Assembly (NCBI RefSeq): GCF_000716335.1
Contig: NZ_JOBL01000215.1
Location: 1-24,466, forward strand
Direction of reading: 5' to 3'
DNA: 24,466 nt
From: Streptomyces sp. NRRL S-118
GTDB taxonomy: Bacteria; Actinomycetota; Actinomycetes; Streptomycetales; Streptomycetaceae
Of this stretch, positions 6,316-13,831 are shown in pieces. The translations under genes and the position numbers were made by a program. The notes under the pieces are model-generated. The model did no database searches. It was not told the origin of the DNA and saw only the letters and a list, made by a program, of their open reading frames with translations. Position 1 is the first letter of the stretch, and every line of letters begins with the position of its first letter.

Positions 6316-7119
6316 GTGTACGCCACGCTGATCGCCCTCGCCGCCCTGTGGGGCGTTTGCGCCGGGCTGCTCCTGCCGCGCGCCGCGTACCGGCTGTCGG
6401 TCGAGCCGGAGGAGACGTGGCGCGACGCCTGCCCCGCCGGGCACCCGTTCACCGGTCCCGCCCGCGGGTGGCTCGGGCCCGCGCGGTGCGCGCCCTGCGC
6501 GGTGGCCGTGCCGGTGGGCGGCGGTGGCGGTGCGCGGCCCGGGCGCCGCACCGACCTCCCGGCCGGTGTCGCGGCTCCTGCCCTGCCCGTGGTCACCGCG
6601 CTCGCGTGCGCGGCGCTCGCCGCCGCGACGGGACCGCGCCCGGAGCTGGCGGTATGGCTGCTGCTGACGCCGTTCGCGGTGCTGCTGGCCTCGGTCGACG
6701 TGCGGGTGCACCGGCTCCCGGACCGGGTGACGCTGCCGCTGGCCGGCGCCGCGGCCGGGCTCCTCGGGGTGGCCGCGCTGCTGCCGGGGCACGCCGGGTC
6801 GTGGCCGGCCGCGCTGCTCGGGGGGCTCGCCCTCGGCGCGGGCTACTTCGTCCTGTTCGTGATCCACCCCGACGGCATGGGCTTCGGCGACGTCAAGCTC
6901 GCGCTGTCGCTGGGGGCGGCCCTCGGCTGGTACGGGTGGGGGATCCTCTTCGCGGGCGCGTTCGCCGGCTTCCTCTTCGGCGCGGTGTACGGGACGGTGC
7001 TGATCGTGCTGCGGCGCGCGAACCGCCGGAGCGCGATCCCGTTCGGGCCGTTCATGATCGGCGGGGCGCTGCCCGCGCTGCTGCTGGGGGCGTTCACCGC
7101 CGTACCGGCCGCGGGGTGA
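6316..7119 (+). CDS. Prepilin peptidase, A24 family (267 aa)
   Basis: This is a polytopic membrane aspartyl protease. The first catalytic Asp is D128 in SVDVRVHRLPD, matching the D...(I/L)PD motif. The second is D192 in GMGFGDVKLALSLG, the GxGD-type motif of type IV prepilin peptidases. The N-terminal half has Cys39 (CPAGH) and the pair Cys58/Cys61 (CAPC). This is a reduced form of the four-cysteine zinc loop of longer enzymes, with H43 possibly replacing one Cys. It cleaves prepilins after Gly at the membrane. The GTG at 6316 is chosen over upstream in-frame codons because the -10 at 6303-6308 sits 7 nt before it and because the protein then starts with a membrane segment. A natural candidate substrate is the Flp-like toxin at 1352. 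Confidence 0.87.
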   Translation: MYATLIALAALWGVCAGLLLPRAAYRLSVEPEETWRDACPAGHPFTGPARGWLGPARCAPCAVAVPVGGGGGARPGRRTDLPAGVAAPALPVVTALACAALAAATGPRPELAVWLLLTPFAVLLASVDVRVHRLPDRVTLPLAGAAAGLLGVAALLPGHAGSWPAALLGGLALGAGYFVLFVIHPDGMGFGDVKLALSLGAALGWYGWGILFAGAFAGFLFGAVYGTVLIVLRRANRRSAIPFGPFMIGGALPALLLGAFTAVPAAG

Positions 7120-7210
7120 CCGCCGGCCGCGGCCCGGTGCTCCCGGGGAACGGCGTCGCCTCGGCGGCGACCTGGGCCACCGCCTCACCGGGGCGGGGCC
7201 CGTCGCCGCC

Positions 7211-7216
7211 TAGCAT
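7211..7216 (+). promoter_or_regulatory. -10 element (TAGCAT) of a leaderless promoter
   Basis: TAGCAT ends 7 nt before the ATG at 7224, and there is no ribosome-binding site in the gap. The 104-nt gap after the prepilin peptidase also contains a short hairpin, GTCGCC/GGCGAC (7155-7171), that may be a weak terminator. No GGGCCC palindrome is positioned as in the neighbouring promoters. Confidence 0.5.
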
Positions 7217-7223
7217 CCGGCGT

Positions 7224-8732
7224 ATGCGGACACTCCCATACAAAAAGGTCTCGCTGCCCGTCGTCGTCCCGGTCTCCGCGCGCCCCACCACTCCCCGGCT
7301 CCTCGCCTGGGGATGGGCCGCGGCGCTGTGCGCGCTGTATGCGACCGTCGCCGTACGCCGCCACCAGCTCCTGCGGACCACCGGCTACGACCTCGGCATC
7401 TTCGAGCAGGCCGTACGGGCGTACGCCGAACTCCGCGCCCCGGTCGTACCGTTGCGCGGCGAGGGGTTCAACCTGCTGGGCGACCACTTCCACCCGCTGC
7501 TGGCGGCCCTCGCGCCGCTGTACCGGCTGTGGCCCACGCCGCTGTGCCTGCTCGTCGCCCAGTCCGCGCTGCTCGCCGTCGCCGTCGTGCCGCTCGCCCG
7601 CTGGGCCGATCGCGCGCTCGGCCGCCGGCCCGCCCATGCCGTCGCCGCCGCGTACGGGCTGAGCTGGGGCATCGCCTCCGCCGCCGCCTTCGACTTCCAC
7701 GAGGTCGCGCTCGCCGTGCCGCTGCTCTCCTTCTGCCTGGAGGCCCTGGCCCGCCGGCGCTGGCGGACGGCCGTCGCCTGGGCGGCGCCGATGCTGCTGG
7801 TCAAGGAGGACCTGGGCCTGACCGTCGCCGCGGTCGGCGCGTACATCGCCTGGCGCGGCGGTCCGCGGCGGCTGGGCGTCACCACCGCCCTGGCCGGGAT
7901 CACCGGTTCGGTCGTCGAGGTGACGCTGCTGCTGCCCGCCTTCCATCCCGGCGGCTCCTACGCGCACGGCGGCAACCTCGACGAGGGGCGCGGTTCCCTG
8001 CTCTCGACCCTCGCGCACGCCCCGCTCGACGCGCTGCGCCCCGAGATCAAGGCCATGACCCTGGTGCTGGTCTTCGCCCCGTCCGCGCTGCTCGCCCTGC
8101 GCTCCCCGCTCGCGCTGATCGCGGTGCCGACGCTCGCCTGGCGCATGCTGTCGCAGAACGCCTTCCACTGGGGCACGGCCTTCCACTACAGCGCCGTGCT
8201 CATGCCCGTCGTCCTCGCCGGGCTGATCGACGCGCTGACCCCGTGGCGGCGCGGCGGCGACCCGCTCGCCGCCCGGCACGTACGCGCCTCCCTCGCCACC
8301 GTCCTCGCCGTGACGCTGGTCATGCTGCCGTCCTTCCCGCTGGCGCTGCTCGCCCAGCGCGCCACCTGGCGGACGACCCCGCACATCGAAGCGGCCCGGG
8401 CGCTGCTGGCGAGGATCCCGGACGGCGCGACCGTCGCCGCGTCGAACCGGCTCGTCCCCCAGCTCACGTCGCGCTGCACGGTCGTGGTCTTCCCGGCCTT
8501 CCCGGTCGCGGGCAGGCTCTACGAGTACGACAGGAAACGCCTGCCGCCCCCCACCGCCGAGTGGATCGCCTTCGACCGCCGGCCGCCCGAGGCATGGCCG
8601 TACCAAACGGGCCACTGGCCCTACCCGATCGGGCAGCAGCTGGCCGAACTGTCGGCGGCGCAGAAGGAGCACGGCTACGAGCGCGTCGCCCACCGTGACG
8701 GCATCACCCTCCTGCGGCGCGGCCGCCCCTGA
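7224..8732 (+). CDS. DUF2079 family polytopic membrane protein (502 aa)
   Basis: The family hallmarks are GYDLGIFEQAVRAYAEL (54-70) and LGDHFHPLLA (85-94), followed by FDFHEVALAVPLL and KEDLGLTVAAVGAYIAW. About ten hydrophobic segments fill residues 27-400, and a soluble C-terminal domain begins near 385 (AARALLARIPDGATVAASN). DUF2079 proteins have a GT-C-like layout, so a role in transferring lipid-linked sugars is plausible but unproven. The ATG at 7224 is set by the leaderless -10; upstream in-frame sequence lies in the preceding gene. A strong hairpin 40 nt after the stop ends the unit. Confidence 0.83.
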   Translation: MRTLPYKKVSLPVVVPVSARPTTPRLLAWGWAAALCALYATVAVRRHQLLRTTGYDLGIFEQAVRAYAELRAPVVPLRGEGFNLLGDHFHPLLAALAPLYRLWPTPLCLLVAQSALLAVAVVPLARWADRALGRRPAHAVAAAYGLSWGIASAAAFDFHEVALAVPLLSFCLEALARRRWRTAVAWAAPMLLVKEDLGLTVAAVGAYIAWRGGPRRLGVTTALAGITGSVVEVTLLLPAFHPGGSYAHGGNLDEGRGSLLSTLAHAPLDALRPEIKAMTLVLVFAPSALLALRSPLALIAVPTLAWRMLSQNAFHWGTAFHYSAVLMPVVLAGLIDALTPWRRGGDPLAARHVRASLATVLAVTLVMLPSFPLALLAQRATWRTTPHIEAARALLARIPDGATVAASNRLVPQLTSRCTVVVFPAFPVAGRLYEYDRKRLPPPTAEWIAFDRRPPEAWPYQTGHWPYPIGQQLAELSAAQKEHGYERVAHRDGITLLRRGRP

Positions 8733-8772
8733 GGACGCGCCGGAGGCCCGGCGCGGCCGTCAACGCCGTGCC

Positions 8773-8816
8773 GCGGGCCCGGGGTCCCCCTTGGGGAGGA
8801 CAGAACCGGGGCCCGC
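8773..8816 (+). terminator. Hairpin terminator after the DUF2079 gene
   Basis: GCGGGCCC (8773-8780) pairs with GGGCCCGC (8809-8816). An inner TCCCC/GGGGA hairpin (about 8785-8798) lies within the loop. There is no U tract, as is usual in Streptomyces. The structure begins 40 nt past the stop codon. Confidence 0.6.
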
Positions 8817-8925
8817 AGGGCCGAATGCCGTGCCCGCGGCGCCGTCCCGCGCATCCGCAGCGTGATGACGGCCTGTCGTGGCACGCAGCATCCCTTACGA
8901 AGGGTTATGGTGGAAACCCCCCCTC

Positions 8926-8958
8926 GGGCCGGTCCGTATCCCCCCCACGGACCGGCCC
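8926..8958. terminator. Bidirectional hairpin between convergent genes
   Basis: GGGCCGGTCCGT (8926-8937) pairs perfectly with ACGGACCGGCCC (8947-8958) across a 9-nt loop and is followed by GTTTCTGT. It sits 59 nt beyond the stop of the minus-strand aldo-keto reductase gene and beyond the DUF2079 terminator. It probably ends the reductase transcript. The rest of 8733-9016 holds no gene I can support; a small CCCTT/AAGGG hairpin lies at about 8892-8904. Confidence 0.65.
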
Positions 8959-9016
8959 GTTTCTGTCGGCGGCACCGGCGGGCGGGCCCGGAGGCGCCCC
9001 CGGGCGTCCGGACCGC

Positions 9017-10054
9017 TCAGCTCCGCGCGGCCCAGATGTTCGTACCGGCGGTGTCCACCGCGTACGAGTCGATCTCCTTCAGCTCCTCCTCGGTGAGCGG
9101 GGCCCCGGCGAGCGCCGCGATGTTCTGCTCCAGCTGCGTCACGCTGGACGCGCCGATCAGCGCCGAGGTCATCCGCTCGTCCCGCAGCACCCAGGTCAGC
9201 GCCAGCTGGGCCAGCGACTGGCCGCGGCGGCGGGCGATCTCGTCCAGGCCCCGCAGCCGGCGCACGACCTCCTCCGACAGGAGGTTCGGGTCGAGGGACT
9301 TGCCCTGGGTGGCCCGGGAACCCTCGGGGATGCCGGTGAGGTACTTGTCGGTCAGCAGCCCCTGGGCGAGCGGCGCGAAGGCGATGCAGCCCATGCCGGC
9401 CTCCTCCAGGGTGTCGAGGAGGGCGTCCTCCTCCGTCCAGCGGTTGATCATCGAGTAGGACGGCTGGTGGATCAGTGCCGGGACGCCCATCTCCCGCAGC
9501 AGCCGCGCCGCCTCCGCGGTCTGCGCGCTGCTGTACGAGGAGACCCCGGCGTACAGCGCCTTGCCCTGCTGCACGGCGGAGGCGAGGGCGCCCATCGTCT
9601 CCTCGAGCGGGGTGTCCTTGTCGAAGCGGTGCGAGTAGAAGATGTCGACGTGGTCGAGACCCATCCGCCGCAGCGAGGCGTCCAGCGAGGAGAGCAGGTA
9701 CTTGCGCGAGCCCCACTCGCCGTACGGACCCGGGTGCATCAGATAACCCGCCTTGGTCGAAATGACCAGCTCATCCCGGTAACGGGCGAAGTCCTGGGCG
9801 AAGATCTTGCCGAAGTTCAGCTCGGCGGAGCCGGGCGGCGGCCCGTAGTTGTTGGCCAGGTCGAAGTGGGTCACACCGAGGTCGAAGGCGCGCCGCAGGA
9901 TCGCGCGCTGCGAGGAGAGCGTGCGGTCGTCGCCGAAGTTGTGCCACAGGCCCAGCGAGATCGCGGGCAGCTTCAGGCCGCTGCGGCCGGTCCGGCGGTA
10001 TTCCATCGCGTCGTAACGGTCATCGGCGGGGCGGTATGCGGGGGAATCAGTCAC
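9017..10054 (-). CDS. Aldo-keto reductase, YghZ-type (L-glyceraldehyde 3-phosphate reductase-like), 345 aa
   Basis: This is close along its whole length to E. coli YghZ (AKR14) as I recall it: SGLKLPAISLGLWHNFG, FDLGVTHFDLANNYGPPPGSAE, STKAGY, GSRKYLL, DIFYSHR and LLTDKYL. The catalytic tetrad is D65, Y70, K101 and H142. It is a cytosolic NADPH-dependent TIM-barrel enzyme reducing small aldehydes such as glyceraldehyde phosphate or methylglyoxal. The GTG at 10054 is chosen because AGGGAGAG lies just upstream (10059-10066). The open frame extends further 5' but into the divergent uppS control region. The intergenic stretch of 158 nt is shared with the prenyl transferase gene. Confidence 0.9.
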   Translation of the reverse strand: MTDSPAYRPADDRYDAMEYRRTGRSGLKLPAISLGLWHNFGDDRTLSSQRAILRRAFDLGVTHFDLANNYGPPPGSAELNFGKIFAQDFARYRDELVISTKAGYLMHPGPYGEWGSRKYLLSSLDASLRRMGLDHVDIFYSHRFDKDTPLEETMGALASAVQQGKALYAGVSSYSSAQTAEAARLLREMGVPALIHQPSYSMINRWTEEDALLDTLEEAGMGCIAFAPLAQGLLTDKYLTGIPEGSRATQGKSLDPNLLSEEVVRRLRGLDEIARRRGQSLAQLALTWVLRDERMTSALIGASSVTQLEQNIAALAGAPLTEEELKEIDSYAVDTAGTNIWAARS

Positions 10055-10090
10055 AGCTCTCTCCCTATCACGGACTTGTGACCGACCGGG

Positions 10091-10121
10091 TTGGGCCGCC
10101 GTGACCCCCGCGCAGTAATGT
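10091..10121 (+). promoter_or_regulatory. Possible promoter of the cis-prenyl transferase gene
   Basis: TTGGGC (10091-10096) and TAATGT (10116-10121) are separated by 19 nt, with the start codon 91 nt downstream. The -10 is good; the -35 and spacing are weaker. It lies in the divergent gap and would give a leader of roughly 85 nt. Confidence 0.35.
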
Positions 10122-10212
10122 GGCCGCTTCGGGGACAGCCGCGGTGAGCCGGGATCGATCCCCCTGGGCCGACGCCGCTGCGGGCCCCATACGCAATCGA
10201 GAGGTGAGATCG

Positions 10213-10974
10213 GTGAACTTGCGCGACCTGGTGTACAGGCTCTACGCACGCCGGGTGGAAGGCCGCCTCGATCACGCCCAGGTGCCCAAGCACATCGGCG
10301 TCATCCTCGACGGCAACCGGCGCTGGGCGAAGGCGTCCGGCGGCACGCCGGAGCAGGGGCACAAGGCCGGCGCGAGCAAGATCCAGGAGCTGCTGGGCTG
10401 GTGCGCCGAGACGGACGTCGAGGTCGTCACCCTGTGGATGCTGTCCACCGACAACCTCAACCGTCCCGAGGAACAGCTCGTGCCCCTGCTCGGCATCATC
10501 GAGGACGCGGTGCGCGCCCTCGCCGCCGACGGGCGCTGGCGGGTCCACCACGTGGGCACTTTGGACCTGCTCCCCGCCCGGACGCAGGCCGTGCTGAAGG
10601 AGGCCGAGGAGGTCACCCGCGGGCGCACCGGCATACTCGTGAACGTCGCCGTGGGGTACGGCGGCCGGCAGGAGATCGCCGACGCGGTCCGCTCGCTGCT
10701 GCTGGAGCACGCGAAGAAGGGGACGAGCTTCGAGGAGCTCGCCGAGGTCGTCGACATCGACCTCATCGCGGAGCACCTCTACACCCGTGGCCAGCCCGAC
10801 CCCGACCTGGTCATCCGCACCAGCGGCGAGCAGCGCCTGTCCGGCTTCATGCTCTGGCAGAGCGCCCACTCGGAGTACTACTTCTGCGAGGTCCACTGGC
10901 CGGCCTTCCGGAAGGTCGACTTCCTGCGCGCCCTGCGCGACTACGCCGCGCGCCACCGGCGCTACGGCACCTGA
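10213..10974 (+). CDS. uppS: Isoprenyl (cis-prenyl) transferase, UppS family (253 aa)
   Basis: It carries the family motifs HIGVILDGNRRWAK (27-40; D33 binds Mg-diphosphate), GHKAGASKIQELLGWC, LWMLSTDNLNR, NVAVGYGGRQEI and the C-terminal DLVIRTSGEQRLSGFMLWQSAHSEYYF. It condenses isopentenyl diphosphate in cis onto an allylic primer to make polyprenyl carriers for the cell wall. The N-terminus NLRDLVYRLYARRVEGRL resembles the actinobacterial group that includes the short-chain Z-farnesyl synthase type, so it may not be the sole undecaprenyl synthase. The GTG at 10213 has GAGGTG (10201-10206) upstream. It could be called a Z-isoprenyl diphosphate synthase instead. Confidence 0.9.
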   Translation: MNLRDLVYRLYARRVEGRLDHAQVPKHIGVILDGNRRWAKASGGTPEQGHKAGASKIQELLGWCAETDVEVVTLWMLSTDNLNRPEEQLVPLLGIIEDAVRALAADGRWRVHHVGTLDLLPARTQAVLKEAEEVTRGRTGILVNVAVGYGGRQEIADAVRSLLLEHAKKGTSFEELAEVVDIDLIAEHLYTRGQPDPDLVIRTSGEQRLSGFMLWQSAHSEYYFCEVHWPAFRKVDFLRALRDYAARHRRYGT

Positions 10975-11019
10975 CCCCCGCTCACGGCTGTCATCACCTG
11001 TTCACCGGCGCGTCGTCAT

Positions 11020-11031
11020 ATGCCATGGCAT
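11020..11031. promoter_or_regulatory. Perfect 12-bp palindrome upstream of the PhoH gene
   Basis: ATGCCATGGCAT is self-complementary and lies in the 273-nt gap between the prenyl transferase and the PIN-PhoH gene, 216 nt before the latter's start. It may be an operator. Nothing else in 10975-11247 can be assigned firmly; the nearest -10-like string is TAATCA near 11073. Confidence 0.35.
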
Positions 11032-11247
11032 GGCACCGCGCGTTCGCGGGCATATCCCTTCCAGAGTGAGCGGTAATCAAGCCCGCTCGCCCGGGAGGCC
11101 CTTTGCACCAGGACGACCGTGCAGGACGTGTACGGGCGGCGCGGAGGGCCGGAGCCCGGCCCGCGCATCGTGGCCAGAGCCCGGCCCCATCCCCCCGCGA
11201 CGCCGTCGCAGTCGCACCCGACCTCACCTGAGGGGGTAGGTCCTTCC

Positions 11248-12570
11248 GTGGTGAACAGCTCAAAGCGCCGCCTCAACGACAGGCGCACCTACGTTCTCGA
11301 CACCAGCGTCCTGCTGGCCGACCCCGGGGCCATGGCCCGCTTCGACGAGCACGAGGTCGTGCTCCCCGTCGTGGTGGTCACGGAACTGGAGGCCAAGCGG
11401 CACCACCCGGAGCTGGGTTATTTCGCCCGGCAGGCCCTGCGCCTCCTGGACGACCTGCGGGTCCGGTACGGCCGCCTCGACGCTCCGCTGCCGATCGGCG
11501 ATCTCGGCGGGACCCTGCGGGTGGAGCTCAACCACTCGGATCCGGGGGTCCTCCCGGCCGGCTACCGCCTGGGGGACAACGACTCGCGGATCCTGGCGGT
11601 CGCGCGCAACCTCCAGGCCGAGGGGTACGACGTCACGGTCGTGTCGAAGGACCTGCCCCTGCGCATCAAGGCGTCGTCGGTCGGCCTGCTCGCCGAGGAG
11701 TACCGGGCCGAGCTCGCCATCACCGACTCCGGCTGGACCGGAATGTCGGAACTGCGCCTGACGGCGGAGCAGATCGACCTGCTGTACGGCGAGGAGTCGC
11801 TGTACGTCCCCGAGGCCGCCGGGCTGCCGGTGCACACCGGCCTCGTGCTCCAGTCGGAGCGGGGCAAGGCGCTGGGCCGGGTCTCGGTTGACGGCGGCGT
11901 GCGCCTGGTGCGGGGCGACCGGGAGGCGTTCGGCATCCGCGGGCGCAGCGCCGAGCAGCGCATCGCGCTGGACCTGCTCCTCGACCCGGACGTCGGCATC
12001 GTCTCCATGGGCGGCCGCGCCGGTACGGGCAAGTCGGCGCTCGCGCTGTGCGCGGGGCTGGAAGCCGTCCTGGAGCGGCGCCAGCACCAGAAGGTGATGG
12101 TCTTCCGGCCGCTGTACGCCGTCGGGGGCCAGGAGCTCGGCTACCTGCCGGGCACCGAGGCCGAGAAGATGGGCCCCTGGGCGCAGGCGGTGTTCGACAC
12201 GCTCGGAGCGGTGGCCGGCAAGGAGGTCATCGAAGAGGTCCTCGGCCGCGGCATGCTGGAGGTGCTCCCGCTCACCCATATCCGCGGCCGCTCCCTCCAC
12301 GACGCGTTCGTCATCGTGGACGAGGCCCAGTCGCTCGAACGCAACGTGCTGCTGACCGTCTTGTCCCGTATCGGGGCGAATTCCCGGGTTGTACTCACCC
12401 ATGACGTCGCCCAGCGCGACAACCTGCGGGTCGGCCGGTACGACGGAGTCGTCGCGGTCGTCGAGAAACTGAAGGGCCATCCGCTCTTCGCGCACGTGAC
12501 GCTGACGCGTTCCGAGCGTTCGCAGATCGCGGCGCTCGTGACCGAAATGCTGGAGGACGGTGCGGTTTAA
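11248..12570 (+). CDS. PIN domain-PhoH ATPase fusion (PhoH2-like), 440 aa
   Basis: The N-terminal PIN ribonuclease domain (14-140) has [12 protein letters not shown] with D18, [21 protein letters not shown] and [10 protein letters not shown]. These acidic residues match the metal site. The C-terminal PhoH domain has Walker [10 protein letters not shown] (255-263, K262), [26 protein letters not shown], and Walker B VIVDEAQ (D358, E359). PhoH2 proteins are reported to combine RNA unwinding with ribonuclease activity. The GTG at 11248 is preceded by AGGGGG and GGTAGG (11231-11240); a second GTG at 11251 is equally possible. Upstream in-frame codons are low-complexity and lack family similarity. 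The gene is followed by a perfect hairpin terminator. Confidence 0.9.
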   Translation: MVNSSKRRLNDRRTYVLDTSVLLADPGAMARFDEHEVVLPVVVVTELEAKRHHPELGYFARQALRLLDDLRVRYGRLDAPLPIGDLGGTLRVELNHSDPGVLPAGYRLGDNDSRILAVARNLQAEGYDVTVVSKDLPLRIKASSVGLLAEEYRAELAITDSGWTGMSELRLTAEQIDLLYGEESLYVPEAAGLPVHTGLVLQSERGKALGRVSVDGGVRLVRGDREAFGIRGRSAEQRIALDLLLDPDVGIVSMGGRAGTGKSALALCAGLEAVLERRQHQKVMVFRPLYAVGGQELGYLPGTEAEKMGPWAQAVFDTLGAVAGKEVIEEVLGRGMLEVLPLTHIRGRSLHDAFVIVDEAQSLERNVLLTVLSRIGANSRVVLTHDVAQRDNLRVGRYDGVVAVVEKLKGHPLFAHVTLTRSERSQIAALVTEMLEDGAV

Positions 12571-12593
12571 CCCCTCCTGCCCGAAAGGTGATT

Positions 12594-12633
12594 GCGCCGC
12601 CCGGCAAAGCGCGAGAGCTTAGCCGGGCGGCGC
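12594..12633 (+). terminator. Hairpin terminator of the PIN-PhoH gene
   Basis: GCGCCGCCCGGC (12594-12605) pairs perfectly with GCCGGGCGGCGC (12622-12633) around a 16-nt loop, 23 nt after the stop codon. There is no U tract. Confidence 0.8.
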
Positions 12634-12753
12634 CGCGCTGTGCGACCACTTTCCGTAAATCTTCTCGGCAGAGCGGCATGTGAGCTTTCACACGCAACGA
12701 AGAATTGCCTTGCGGTATCGCTGTCGGGCAGAGTCTTGCTTCCGTCAGGCCCC

Positions 12754-12923
12754 GCATACGGCACACCTGTAACAACTCAAGACTTGCTCGCCGTATGCCG
12801 CCCGAGCACCACGCGGCACTCCCGCAAGGGAGTTGCCCACCGGGCCCGTGTCCCCCGTGACCCAGCAGTGGGGGGACCAGCGCCAGGGGCACGATTTCGT
12901 CCGCGAGGTCACCTAAGCGGGCG
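12754..12923 (+). ncRNA. ydaO-like (c-di-AMP) riboswitch leader upstream of the transglycosylase gene
   Basis: The 371-nt gap between PIN-PhoH and the transglycosylase gene holds a structured leader. CGCCCG (12799-12804) can pair with CGGGCG (12918-12923) as a closing P1 stem. Inside are GCAAGGGAGTTGCCCACC, a GTGGGGGGACCAG segment, and CGTCCGCGAGGTCACCTAAGCGGGC, which resembles the 3' conserved block of the ydaO class. An extra 9-bp stem GCATACGGC/GCCGTATGC (12754-12762 and 12790-12798) precedes the core. Actinobacterial ydaO elements are known upstream of cell-wall hydrolases, which is what follows here. A ribosome-binding site comes 6 nt after P1, so folding could gate transcription or translation. 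The core boundaries are firmer than the 5' end. Confidence 0.7.
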
Positions 12924-12941
12924 ATGCTGGAAGGAAACCGT

Positions 12942-13649
12942 GTGAGCCGGATCTCGGTCCGGGGATTCGCGGTGGCGTCGGCCACCGCGGTCACCACTGT
13001 CGGCGCCGTCGTCGGTGTTGCCTCGGGCAACGCCCAGCCCTCGGACAACAACTTCGAGGCCGCTGCCGCCGACACGACGCTCCTTGCGGACATCCCCGTC
13101 GGCCAGCAGGCCCAGGTACAGGTCTCGTCCCTGACGCAGCAGGCCGAGGCACAGGCCGCCGCGGCCGACTCCGCCGCGGTCAAGTCCGCCGAGGAGGCCG
13201 CCCGCCTCCAGGCCGCCAAGGACGCCCAGGCGAAGAAGGAAGCCGCCGAGGAGAAGGCCGAGCAGGAGCGCAAGGAACGCGAGGAGCGCGAAGAGCGCGA
13301 GCGCGCAAGCCGCACCGAGGTCCGCTCGGCTACCAGCTTCGCGCCGCAGTCCTCGTACTCCATCTCCGAGGTCCAGGCGATGGCCCGTCAGATGGTGCCG
13401 GGCGACCAGTTCCAGTGCTTCAGCAACATCGTGGACCACGAGTCCAGCTGGAACTACCGCGCGACGAACCCCTCGTCCGGCGCGTACGGCCTCGTCCAGG
13501 CGCTGCCCGGGTCCAAGATGTCGTCCGCCGGCGCCGACTGGCAGACCAACCCGGCCACGCAGATCAAGTGGGGCCTGAACTACATGAACGAGCGCTACGG
13601 CAGCCCGTGCGGCGCGTGGAACTTCTGGCAGGCCAACCACTGGTACTAG
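12942..13649 (+). CDS. Secreted coiled-coil lytic transglycosylase (SLT-type), 235 aa
   Basis: A signal peptide covers about residues 1-31 (VSRISVRGFAVASAT... cut near ASGNA). A highly charged Ala/Glu/Lys coiled coil runs from about 63 to 128. The C-terminal domain (about 140-235) is a transglycosylase SLT domain: VDHESSWNYRATN with catalytic E167, GAYGLVQALPGSKM, and WGLNYMNERYG. Cys159 and Cys223 could form a disulfide. It should cleave peptidoglycan glycan strands outside the cell during growth or germination. The GTG at 12942 is preferred over the ATG at 12924 because GGAAGGA (12929-12935) is correctly spaced for it and because 12924 abuts the riboswitch P1 stem. Control by the upstream ydaO-like leader is likely. 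Confidence 0.88.
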   Translation: MSRISVRGFAVASATAVTTVGAVVGVASGNAQPSDNNFEAAAADTTLLADIPVGQQAQVQVSSLTQQAEAQAAAADSAAVKSAEEAARLQAAKDAQAKKEAAEEKAEQERKEREEREERERASRTEVRSATSFAPQSSYSISEVQAMARQMVPGDQFQCFSNIVDHESSWNYRATNPSSGAYGLVQALPGSKMSSAGADWQTNPATQIKWGLNYMNERYGSPCGAWNFWQANHWY

Positions 13650-13735
13650 GCCGGTCCGCGAAGTCCCGTCCGCCCGGCGGGCGGACGACGCTGATGTGCG
13701 GATGCTCCCTGGGCCTCCCGCCTCGCCGACTCCGC

Positions 13736-13768
13736 GGAGCCCCTCACCGTCCTTCGGTGAGGGGCTCC
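13736..13768 (+). terminator. Hairpin terminator after the transglycosylase gene
   Basis: GGAGCCCCTCACCG (13736-13749) pairs perfectly with CGGTGAGGGGCTCC (13755-13768) around TCCTT, giving a 14-bp stem 86 nt past the stop. Confidence 0.85.
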
Positions 13769-13831
13769 GTGCGTGTACCGTCGGGAACCCGTGACTCCTA
13801 GGGGGGAGCGGTGGGGGGAAGAGAGAAGAAC

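Noticed and set aside
8733..9016. Possible small gene between the DUF2079 and aldo-keto reductase genes
   Set aside because: Only hairpins and low-complexity frames are present, with no ribosome-binding site or codon bias for a gene.
12170..12185. A near-copy (one mismatch) of the TGGGCCC-N2-GGGCCCA palindrome
   Set aside because: It lies inside the PIN-PhoH coding sequence and encodes the conserved KMGPWAQ stretch, with no -10 or start codon at the right distance.
12679..12692. TGTGAGCTTTCACA as a Crp site
   Set aside because: The arms match but the spacer is 4 nt rather than 6, and it does not fit the Streptomyces Crp pattern; kept only as a remark.
13776..13800. GGGAAC near 13782 as an ECF sigma (SigE-type) -35 for the AI-2E-family gene
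   Set aside because: No suitable -10 is found at the required 16-17 nt spacing.
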